5,552 nt of DNA from Deltaproteobacteria bacterium (GTDB taxonomy: Bacteria > Desulfobacterota > Binatia > UBA9968), in assembly GCA_020027655.1 (NCBI GenBank), contig JAHKKJ010000287.1, forward strand, positions 1 through 5,552. The letters are read 5' to 3'. Below, piece after piece: positions 1 to 5,552 of this stretch. Under the pieces are notes generated by a model. It was given only the letters and a program-made list of their open reading frames with translations, was not told the origin of the DNA and ran no database searches. Numbering within the stretch: the first letter of the stretch is position 1; each line of letters starts with the position of its first letter. The position numbers and the translations under genes were made by a program.

Positions 1-482
1 AATGCGTTAAAAACCGCTAAGACGACATTGATCAACACTCCATTTTTGGCCATGAGCGCGACGGGCGCGAGAAAGTTCACCAAGCCGGACGAAGAAGAAT
101 CGATAGTCCCCGCCGCAATGAGCGGCAAGCCAATCTTCAAAACCACGATGCAACTCGACGCCAACAGAAGATTCATGACCGGCCCGGCCAATGCGACCCA
201 GACCATGTCCCGCTTCGGATTCCTCAGATTGTGAAAATTGACGGGAACGGGTTTCGCATAACCAAACAAGAATGGGGCGTTGGAAATGATCAACAGCGCC
301 GGCAACAAAATGGTTCCAATCGGGTCAATGTGAGCAATCGGATTGAGCGTCAGCCGGCCCATTCTCGCGGCGGTAGGATCCCCTAGCCGGTAAGCGACCC
401 AGCCATGAGATACTTCATGAAAGATAATCGCAACTAAAACGGGAAGAGCCCACAGGGCAATTTGTTGGATGGTGTCGATCAA
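1..482 (-). CDS. Site-2 protease family (M50) membrane zinc metalloprotease, 3'-truncated
   Basis: Only the first 160 codons are in the window; the gene continues past the left edge. Translating the minus strand gives an N-terminal hydrophobic helix carrying the zinc motif HEVSH (H22, E23, H26). It is followed by GDPTA, then GRLTLNP (residues 42-48) and DPIGT. Further on come GYAKPVPVN (74-82), ALAGPVMN (97-104) and INVVLAVFN (151-159). This order is typical of short bacterial S2P-like M50 proteases (the YwhC/Rv-type group) that have no PDZ domain between the membrane segments. In that family the next segment normally carries the third zinc ligand in a PLDG motif, which would lie just off the edge. 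The protein should be an integral inner-membrane protease; its substrate cannot be inferred. The start is chosen as TTG at 482-480, because an in-frame TAG lies six codons upstream and the next in-frame ATG (residue 41) is past the catalytic motif. A weak GAG lies 6 nt before it. The family call is secure; the exact start is less so. Confidence 0.9.
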   Translation of the reverse strand, partial: MIDTIQQIALWALPVLVAIIFHEVSHGWVAYRLGDPTAARMGRLTLNPIAHIDPIGTILLPALLIISNAPFLFGYAKPVPVNFHNLRNPKRDMVWVALAGPVMNLLLASSCIVVLKIGLPLIAAGTIDSSSSGLVNFLAPVALMAKNGVLINVVLAVFNA

Positions 483-534
483 AACCGTCTCGTTTAATCG
501 CTATTTCAACATGAATACGGCAAGTTCTGTAAAA

Positions 535-644
535 GCACAAGCTAGAAACTCAAAAGCCTGGAGTGATGGAGTAATGGAGTGATGGGTTGTTGTAGCGTCC
601 ATTTCCTTCCAATACTCCACCACTCCAGTACTCCATCATTCCAG
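535..644 (-). terminator. Possible terminator hairpin after xerD
   Basis: The 28-bp imperfect stem (644-617 pairing with 585-558) lies exactly at the end of xerD. In the minus-strand direction it is followed by a modestly U-rich stretch: TTTT at 555-552, then further T-rich bases. The stem is long and only moderately GC-rich, and the U-tract is interrupted, so this is a weaker match than a classical intrinsic terminator. On the plus strand the same stem is followed within a few bases by seven Ts (648-654), a better intrinsic-terminator layout, which could stop antisense transcripts entering xerD. Termination is inferred from structure only. Confidence 0.35.
558..644. repeat. Inverted pair of degenerate 8-bp tandem repeats (TGGAGTRN)
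   Basis: The left arm (558-585) reads on the plus strand as consecutive octads TGGAGTGA (559-566), TGGAGTAA (567-574) and TGGAGTGA (575-582), then a partial TGGG. The right arm carries the same octads on the minus strand: TGGAATGA (643-636), TGGAGTAC (635-628), TGGAGTGG (627-620), TGGAGTAT (619-612) and a decayed TGGAAGGA (611-604). The arms 558-585 and 617-644 are complementary at 25 of 28 positions around a 31-nt spacer, so either strand could form a long hairpin. The minus-strand right arm overlaps the end of xerD, whose TGA stop (638-636) is the last three bases of the first octad. This looks like a dispersed intergenic repeat rather than an insertion sequence: no transposase or target duplication is visible. 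Confidence 0.85.
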
Positions 645-1562
645 GTCTTTTTTTCTGTCGCCCCGCTCTCTCGGATGATGTCGCCGGTGAACCTCCTTGA
701 GTCTTGCGCCGTTGACATGGGTATAAATTTGCGTCGTCGAGATATCGGCATGACCGAGCATTGATTGCACGGAGCGGAGATCGGCTCCCCCTTCGAGAAG
801 ATGGGTCGCAAACGAATGGCGCAGGGTGTGCGGCGTTACTCGTTTTTCGACGCCGGCGGCCAGCGCATGACCTCGAATAAGCTTCCAGAACCCCTGCCGC
901 GACAAAGGCCTGCCCGAGCGGTTAATAAATACAAAAACGCTGGCTCTACCCTTGGCCAGTCGCCGTCTTGCACCATTGACATAGTCGAGTAACTTTTGCC
1001 GCGCCCATTTTCCGAAAGGAACGGCTCTCACCTTCGAGCCTTTGCCCTTCACGGTCAGAAAATTTCCCTGAAAATTGATCTGCTGCATCTGCAAAGAGAT
1101 CAGTTCCGAAACCCGCAGCCCGGTGGCATACAACAGTTCGAGCATCGCCTGATCGCGGAGTCCAAGCGGTTCCTGCGGGTTCGGCTGAGCCAGCAGCTTT
1201 CGGATATCATGCGCGGAGAGTGTTTGCGGCAACTTTCTCCCCCCGGCCGCCAAATGGAATGGCGGTACCGGATTCTCGCTGATGACCCCTTCGGTTTCTA
1301 AGAAACCATAGAATCGCCGCACCGTGACGGCGTGCCGGCCGATGGAACGCCCGCTCAACCCCTCGCGCCGCAGCGACGACAAGTAGGAACGGAGATGCAC
1401 GGTTTGTGTCTCTTCCCAGGATGCGACGTTCTGGGCCACCAAAAATTCTGATAGTCGAACCAGATCGCGACTGTAGGCCTCGACCGTATTCTTGGCCAGC
1501 CCCTTCTCCACCGCGATCATGGTAAGAAACGAATCAATGTAAGGACTGAGCGACTCTTTCAT
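636..1562 (-). CDS. xerD: Site-specific tyrosine recombinase XerD
   Basis: The 308-residue product is a cytoplasmic tyrosine recombinase that, with XerC, resolves chromosome dimers at dif during division, normally under FtsK control. The N-terminal SAM-like core-binding domain spans about residues 5-90 and the catalytic domain about 112-298. The full catalytic set is visible: R150 in ATGLRVSEL, K174 in KGKGSK, H245 and R248 in HTLRHSFATHLL, H271 in LGHADISTT, and the nucleophile Y280 in QIYTHV. The end RLKEVHRRHHPR resembles XerD more than XerC, and the length is close to the usual ~298 residues. The ATG at 1562-1560 is preferred because residues 1-30 align with the normal XerD N-terminus; the next Met (residue 15) would remove part of the first helix. 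No clear Shine-Dalgarno is seen, and the start lies inside glnD (29-nt overlap), suggesting translational coupling. The last ten residues (ERGDRKKDLE) lie beyond the conserved end; the final codons and stop come from the repeat element. XerC cannot be fully excluded. Confidence 0.93.
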   Translation of the reverse strand: MKESLSPYIDSFLTMIAVEKGLAKNTVEAYSRDLVRLSEFLVAQNVASWEETQTVHLRSYLSSLRREGLSGRSIGRHAVTVRRFYGFLETEGVISENPVPPFHLAAGGRKLPQTLSAHDIRKLLAQPNPQEPLGLRDQAMLELLYATGLRVSELISLQMQQINFQGNFLTVKGKGSKVRAVPFGKWARQKLLDYVNGARRRLAKGRASVFVFINRSGRPLSRQGFWKLIRGHALAAGVEKRVTPHTLRHSFATHLLEGGADLRSVQSMLGHADISTTQIYTHVNGARLKEVHRRHHPRERGDRKKDLE

Positions 1563-4242
1563 CTGGCGGCGCTAGACTTTCGTAAAGGGATAGCCGAATC
1601 TCTTCCAGTCGACCCGGCTGTTCAATCTTTTTTCCATTTTCGTCGGTAACGTAGAAAATATCGGCCACCTGATCGACGTTGGTCGATATCTTGGCGACGT
1701 GGATAGACAAGCCGAGTTGATGCAGCGAATAAGTGATCTTGAACAGGACCCCGATCCGATCCTCGGTGAATACTTCGACAATCGTGAAATAGTCCGACGC
1801 TTCGTTATCAACCTGAACAACCGTGGGTACTTTCGGCGCATGCCTCTGCAGGAATGAGGAGCGCTGGGAATTTTCCACCAGCCGGGCAACATCCAGTCGA
1901 CCCTCCAAAACGTCATTCAGGGTCGAGCGAAATTTACTCCACTTTTGCTCCGCCATGACGAGCTCGGAACGGCCTCGGTGCGAGACCCGAAAAACGTCCA
2001 GGATACGGCCATCGCTCGAAGTAAAAATCCTGGCGTTCAGAATGTCCAGATTCAGGGCCGTCAAGGTGCCGGTAATCGACGCAAAAAGTCCCGGGCGATC
2101 CTGTGTACAGATCACTACCGAACTGCAATCCCTTTCGGGAAAGTGTTCGACGGCGGTGACCGCCCCCTTCCCGGTAAATTCTTCCATCAACTCGAAGTGA
2201 GCCGGAATATCGTTCTCTGCGGTAGAAAGAAAATATATTTCCGGCATCGCCTCCAGAAAATGGTCCGCCCTATCGGCCGGGTGATCTTTGGCGAGCTGGC
2301 GCTGGACCCGGGTCTGGATTCTTCGCAGTCGCGCCCGCACATCTTCACGTTGAAATTCGCCTTTTTCCATCTCCTCGAGAACGTTTAACGTCTTGACGTA
2401 AAGCTCCCCCAGAAGCGACGCTTTCCACGGATTCCAGACATCAGGGCCGACTGCTTTGACGTCGGCAAATGTCAGGAGGTAAAGCATTTTGAGGTTGTTG
2501 ACGTTGCCCATTGTTTTTGCGAAGTCAAAAATGGTTTTCTCGTCCTCCAAATCCCGCCGGAACGCCGTGTGGGTCATCCACAGGTGATGGCGCACTAAAA
2601 ATTCCACCAGCGCTCCGTCGTCCGCGTTGAGGCGCATGCGCCGCGCGATGGGCTGCACCAAACGGGCGCCGATCTCTGAATGTCCCCCGCCAAACCCTTT
2701 GCCGATATCGTGAAACATCAGCCCGAGATAGAGTAACTCGATCTTATCCGCGTCGCGGGCCAATTGGGTGAGCAGGGGCAGCCCCTCTTTGTAGTCTCCG
2801 GCTTTAAGCCTCTCGATCTCTTGGATCAATTTGAGAGAGTGCTGGTCCACGGTGTAAGTATGGTAGGCGTCATGAAGGACCATACAAAGCAGCCTGCCAA
2901 ACTCGGGGATAAACGCGCCGAGAATCCCGCAACGGTGCATTTCCAAGAGTGTCTCGTAAACCCTTTCCTTCCACTTGAGGATCTTGAAAAACGGCATGTT
3001 TGCCGCTGCAGAACGACGAAATCGATCATCGATCAATCCAACATGCTCCCGTAAGAGCTCCCGCGTTTCGTGACTCAGCTCGCAGCGGTGCTTCTGCATC
3101 TCGGCGAAGACGTCGATGAGATTGCCCGGCTCGGACTTAAGAATACTCGGCTTTGTCACGTAGAGCTGTCCGTGCGAAACGCAAATGCCCTCCCGTATGG
3201 TCTTGGCGAAACTGTAAAGTCCACCCACAAGGGGGCGCGGCGCATCGGTGAGACGGTGAATGATCAAGGAGGTGAGGCGGCTTATCTGCGCGGCGTGGAG
3301 ATAATAGTTGCGCATGAAAACTTCAACGGCCTTCAAAGTCCCCTCACCTTCGAAGCCAAGTGCCTGGCTCACTTTTTGTTGCTCTTCGAAGGTCAACTGG
3401 TCCTGGTGTTTGCCCGTCGAAAAATGCAGCTCGTTTCGCACGCGCAACAAAAAGTCCTGGGACGCTTTGAGCTTGGCGACATCGTCAGGACTGACGACTC
3501 CCTTTAAGGCCAGCCCATCGAGATCCTTAGTGCCGGCTTTTACCCGGCCGATCCATCGGGCCGTATGGATATCGCGGAGGCCGCCCTCGCCGTCCTTTAC
3601 GTCGGGCTCCAAAAGATAGACCGATCCGCCGTAGCTTTCATGACGCAGGCGATTTTCCGTCAGTTTTTCCTGGACGAATCGGCTGACCCGCTTTTTGACC
3701 AAGCGGCTCTCCACCGCCTTGTCAAACTCCTGGTAGAGTTCGTAATGACCGCAGAGGTAGCGAGCATCCAGCAGCGCCGTCTTTACTTTCATGTCCGAGG
3801 CGGACAAGGCAATGGATTCTTTGACGGTGCGAGTGGCGTGACCCACCTGGAGTCCGGCGTCCCACAGCGTGTAGAGCAGCCTTTCGGTTACCGCCTCGAC
3901 GTAGGGCGAGATTTTCCAAGAGTAAAGAAAGAGCAGATCGATATCGGAATAGGGATTGAGTTCTCCCCTGCCGTATCCGCCCTGGGCGACGACGGTGCAG
4001 CGTGGATTTTCACTGGGATACCTGCGAATGAAGTCGTCGCTTACTCTCCCGAAAAGATAACGGATCAATTGATCCATCATCGTCGAATAGACCGATACCA
4101 CCTCGAGCCCGCCGGCACCTGCTCGGTGTCTTTCCAGGAGCAGCTGCCGGCCTTTTTTTACATAGCTCCGCGCCGCCCGTCGGAGGTCCGACTCCGCCTG
4201 GGTTTCGTCTAAGAGGGAGCGGGAAAGTGCGATTGCGTCCAA
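1534..4242 (-). CDS. glnD: Bifunctional [protein-PII] uridylyltransferase/uridylyl-removing enzyme GlnD
   Basis: This 902-residue cytoplasmic enzyme is the nitrogen sensor of the PII cascade. In the family it uridylylates PII (GlnB/GlnK) when glutamine is low and removes UMP when glutamine is high. The domains appear in the canonical order. The nucleotidyltransferase domain has GGYGRGELNPYSDIDLLFL (88-106), with catalytic D100 and D102. A helical linker contains the GlnD signature LLEPDVKDGEGGLRDIH (210-226). The HD hydrolase domain has H468 (VDQHSL), HDIGKG (511-516), GHSEIG, HH at 552-553 and D594 in FADVKAVGP. Two C-terminal ACT domains follow: about 707-780 (TQDRPGLFASITGTL) and 818-890 (TEDRIGVLFKITYSL). 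No key residue is missing, so both activities should be intact, and the length matches the ~890 residues of E. coli GlnD. The start is TTG at 4242-4240, supported by a Shine-Dalgarno 7 nt upstream. The amidase gene ends 13 nt upstream and xerD begins inside its last codons. PII genes, glutamine synthetase and ntr genes are not in the window. Confidence 0.97.
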   Translation of the reverse strand: MDAIALSRSLLDETQAESDLRRAARSYVKKGRQLLLERHRAGAGGLEVVSVYSTMMDQLIRYLFGRVSDDFIRRYPSENPRCTVVAQGGYGRGELNPYSDIDLLFLYSWKISPYVEAVTERLLYTLWDAGLQVGHATRTVKESIALSASDMKVKTALLDARYLCGHYELYQEFDKAVESRLVKKRVSRFVQEKLTENRLRHESYGGSVYLLEPDVKDGEGGLRDIHTARWIGRVKAGTKDLDGLALKGVVSPDDVAKLKASQDFLLRVRNELHFSTGKHQDQLTFEEQQKVSQALGFEGEGTLKAVEVFMRNYYLHAAQISRLTSLIIHRLTDAPRPLVGGLYSFAKTIREGICVSHGQLYVTKPSILKSEPGNLIDVFAEMQKHRCELSHETRELLREHVGLIDDRFRRSAAANMPFFKILKWKERVYETLLEMHRCGILGAFIPEFGRLLCMVLHDAYHTYTVDQHSLKLIQEIERLKAGDYKEGLPLLTQLARDADKIELLYLGLMFHDIGKGFGGGHSEIGARLVQPIARRMRLNADDGALVEFLVRHHLWMTHTAFRRDLEDEKTIFDFAKTMGNVNNLKMLYLLTFADVKAVGPDVWNPWKASLLGELYVKTLNVLEEMEKGEFQREDVRARLRRIQTRVQRQLAKDHPADRADHFLEAMPEIYFLSTAENDIPAHFELMEEFTGKGAVTAVEHFPERDCSSVVICTQDRPGLFASITGTLTALNLDILNARIFTSSDGRILDVFRVSHRGRSELVMAEQKWSKFRSTLNDVLEGRLDVARLVENSQRSSFLQRHAPKVPTVVQVDNEASDYFTIVEVFTEDRIGVLFKITYSLHQLGLSIHVAKISTNVDQVADIFYVTDENGKKIEQPGRLEEIRLSLYESLAPPDERVAQSLH

Positions 4243-4249
4243 ACCAGCG

Positions 4250-4257
4250 TTTCCTTT
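4250..4257 (-). promoter_or_regulatory. Shine-Dalgarno deciding the TTG start of glnD
   Basis: Read on the minus strand this is AAAGGAAA, followed by 7 nt (CGCTGGT) and the TTG start codon at 4242-4240. The purine-rich core and good spacing support TTG as the true start; no in-frame ATG is nearby. The site overlaps the TAA stop of the upstream amidase gene (4258-4256), so ribosomes finishing the amidase sit on the glnD initiation region, consistent with coupled translation. Confidence 0.75.
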
Positions 4258-5552
4258 ATAAGGTCTTGCTTGCCACGTTGCTTTCCTTGTACTTCAGGAT
4301 CCCGTCGTACAATGCGTCAACCACGGCGTTCTGGTAGGTTTCTTGACTCATGGCGCGCCCTTCGGTTTTGTTGGTGATGAAAAACATTTCTACCAAAACG
4401 CTGGGCATGCGCGCTCCCACCAGTACGTAGAAGAGCGCCTTTTTAACCCCAAGGTCCTTGACATCGGCAAGCCTGGTTGACATGCCGTCTACCAGCGAAT
4501 GCTGCAAGTGATGGGCGAGGGTAATCGAGTCCTCCAACTTCATGTTCTGAGTCATATCGCTCAAGATAAACTGCAAATCCGAAACATTCCTGCGGGAAGT
4601 GACATTTTCTCGCGCCGCAAGCCTCAGCGAACCCTCGTCATTGGTGTTATCCAGGTAATAGGTTTCTAAACCCTTCGCCTCACCGTTTGGGCTCGCATTC
4701 ATGTGCAAAGAGACAAAAAGATCGGCGCCTTCGGCGTTGGCGATGGCCGTCCGATCTTCCAAGGGAATAAATCGGTCATCCCTGCGGGTCAGAACAACCT
4801 CCACCCCCATTTCTTGTTTTAGTTTTCGCTCTAGCTTTTTCGCTACAGCCAGAACAATGTCTTTTTCTGCGATTCCCCCGACGCCAATGGCTCCAGGATC
4901 CTTGCCGCCGTGTCCCGGATCCAAAACAATCTTGCGGATTCCCGAAACCGGAAGCTGCTTTCCCTTTTCCGGCAGGGTCCCTGTTCTCTTCTTGCCTTTG
5001 TCGACAGCGGCGACAGCCTCCCCATTTTTCTGTCCTTGGATATCAATCACCAGTCGATAAGGATCAGCCAACAGGAAGGCATTGTGCTCCCGTAAGGTCG
5101 TCAAGTCTATCACGATGCGTACGATATCGGCAGTGAATTGGCCCACGCGCAATTGGCGCAACACACCATCATCGACCACAATCGGATTCCTGGAATCCAT
5201 CGCCAGCTTGGTACCGAACAGGTCGACGTAGATCCGCGCGGGCAATCCTTTAGACGGATCCTCCTTGAGACGATGGGCTTCATAACGCACCTCGTGGGAG
5301 AGGTCCATCGTCACCCGACTGTAGGTCTTCGACGACAAAACGCGCACCGAGAACAGACGAGCTCTGTCCGGCGAAGCCGAGACCTTGGCCGGCTGAATGA
5401 CAGGATCAGCGTCAGGCCCCGCGTTATTAGCAGGACTGGCGCTCGGGTTTGTGGCCGGACCTTTCTTCTGAATCTGGGCAAGACGATAGGGAGCTCCCGG
5501 CCCCCCTGCGCAGCCCTGCGGTACCCACAGCCCCAAGCCGATGAGTCCGATT
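4256..5552 (-). CDS. N-acetylmuramoyl-L-alanine amidase with AMIN domain (AmiC-like), 5'-truncated
   Basis: This is a zinc amidase that cleaves the lactyl-peptide bond between N-acetylmuramic acid and the stem peptide in periplasmic peptidoglycan, typically to separate daughter cells. Numbered from the TTG at 5536, a Pro/Ala/Asn-rich linker (about 26-58) leads into an AMIN septum-targeting domain (about 61-168, FSVRVLSSKTYSRVTMDL to YRLVIDIQG). A Lys-rich linker (169-200) precedes the Amidase_3 catalytic domain (about 201-416). Expected zinc and catalytic residues are present: H209 in DPGHGGKDPGA, E224 in IAEKDIVLA, H278 in VSLHMNA and E383 in VLVEMFFITN. The reading frame stays open to the right edge and adds hydrophobic residues IGLIG before LGLWVPQGC. 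The TTG at 5536 therefore lies inside an export signal, and the real start is outside the window. A Cys follows Gly (PQGC), but the -3 position is Pro, so a lipobox is doubtful. The domain layout matches AmiC, not LysM-bearing AmiB. It is the first visible gene of the cluster with glnD and xerD. Confidence 0.94.
   Translation of the reverse strand, partial: IGLIGLGLWVPQGCAGGPGAPYRLAQIQKKGPATNPSASPANNAGPDADPVIQPAKVSASPDRARLFSVRVLSSKTYSRVTMDLSHEVRYEAHRLKEDPSKGLPARIYVDLFGTKLAMDSRNPIVVDDGVLRQLRVGQFTADIVRIVIDLTTLREHNAFLLADPYRLVIDIQGQKNGEAVAAVDKGKKRTGTLPEKGKQLPVSGIRKIVLDPGHGGKDPGAIGVGGIAEKDIVLAVAKKLERKLKQEMGVEVVLTRRDDRFIPLEDRTAIANAEGADLFVSLHMNASPNGEAKGLETYYLDNTNDEGSLRLAARENVTSRRNVSDLQFILSDMTQNMKLEDSITLAHHLQHSLVDGMSTRLADVKDLGVKKALFYVLVGARMPSVLVEMFFITNKTEGRAMSQETYQNAVVDALYDGILKYKESNVASKTL

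Noticed and set aside
28..234. 68-residue plus-strand ORF
   Set aside because: Antisense to the site-2 protease gene, whose motifs (GYAKPVPVN, ALAGPVMN) are clear on the minus strand.
483..557. Promoter for the site-2 protease gene in the gap
   Set aside because: A minus-strand TTGTGC and TATTCA pair with 17-nt spacing is present, but each box matches only about three of six consensus bases, too weak to call.
542..811. 89-residue minus-strand ORF and 61-residue plus-strand ORF across the repeat
   Set aside because: They are made of alternative frames of xerD plus the low-complexity octad repeats; no independent gene evidence. The minus-strand frame matters only for the frameshift possibility noted in findings.
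996..1301. Plus-strand ORFs at 765-992 and 996-1301
   Set aside because: Antisense to the XerD catalytic domain, with no domain content.
636..1562. Mobile-element integrase or integron interpretation of the tyrosine recombinase
   Set aside because: The sequence follows chromosomal XerD throughout and the gene sits in a housekeeping cluster. No attachment site, cassette or phage gene is visible.
3070..3507. 145-residue plus-strand ORF, and neighbouring plus-strand ORFs between 1823 and 3619
   Set aside because: They are all antisense to well-conserved GlnD coding sequence and overlap each other in different frames; shadow ORFs.
3565..4212. 215-residue plus-strand ORF
   Set aside because: It lies entirely antisense to the GlnD nucleotidyltransferase domain. 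Its composition mirrors the opposite coding frame, with no recognisable motif or Shine-Dalgarno.

Overview
The window looks like an ordinary chromosomal housekeeping segment from a Gram-negative bacterium. Base composition is moderate (roughly mid-50s % GC by eye). All four genes lie on the minus strand, so transcription runs from high to low coordinates. The presence of GlnD, XerD and an AMIN-domain periplasmic amidase points to a proteobacterial or deltaproteobacterial-type lineage (Desulfobacterota or a neighbouring uncultured phylum). That placement is inference from gene content, not from a marker gene.

In transcription order: (1) a 5'-truncated gene for an exported N-acetylmuramoyl-L-alanine amidase (AMIN + Amidase_3), running off the right edge; (2) glnD, the bifunctional uridylyltransferase/uridylyl-removing nitrogen sensor, full length, with a TTG start 13 nt after the amidase stop and a Shine-Dalgarno that overlaps that stop; (3) xerD, a full-length tyrosine recombinase overlapping the end of glnD by 29 nt; (4) a gap of about 150 nt containing an inverted pair of 8-bp tandem repeats; (5) the first 160 codons of a site-2 protease-family (M50) membrane metalloprotease, running off the left edge.

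Amidase, glnD and xerD are packed as a probable operon with translational coupling. Their products act in different processes (septal peptidoglycan splitting, PII-mediated nitrogen signalling, chromosome dimer resolution). XerD and the amidase both serve late cell division; glnD is a functional outlier. The site-2 protease gene is set apart by the repeat hairpin and may be a separate unit.

I found no mobile element, CRISPR array, RNA gene or novel multi-gene system. The most distinctive feature is the inverted octanucleotide-repeat element at 558-644. It supplies the xerD stop codon and follows an A7 tract. The many plus-strand ORFs are antisense shadows of glnD, xerD and the amidase gene.
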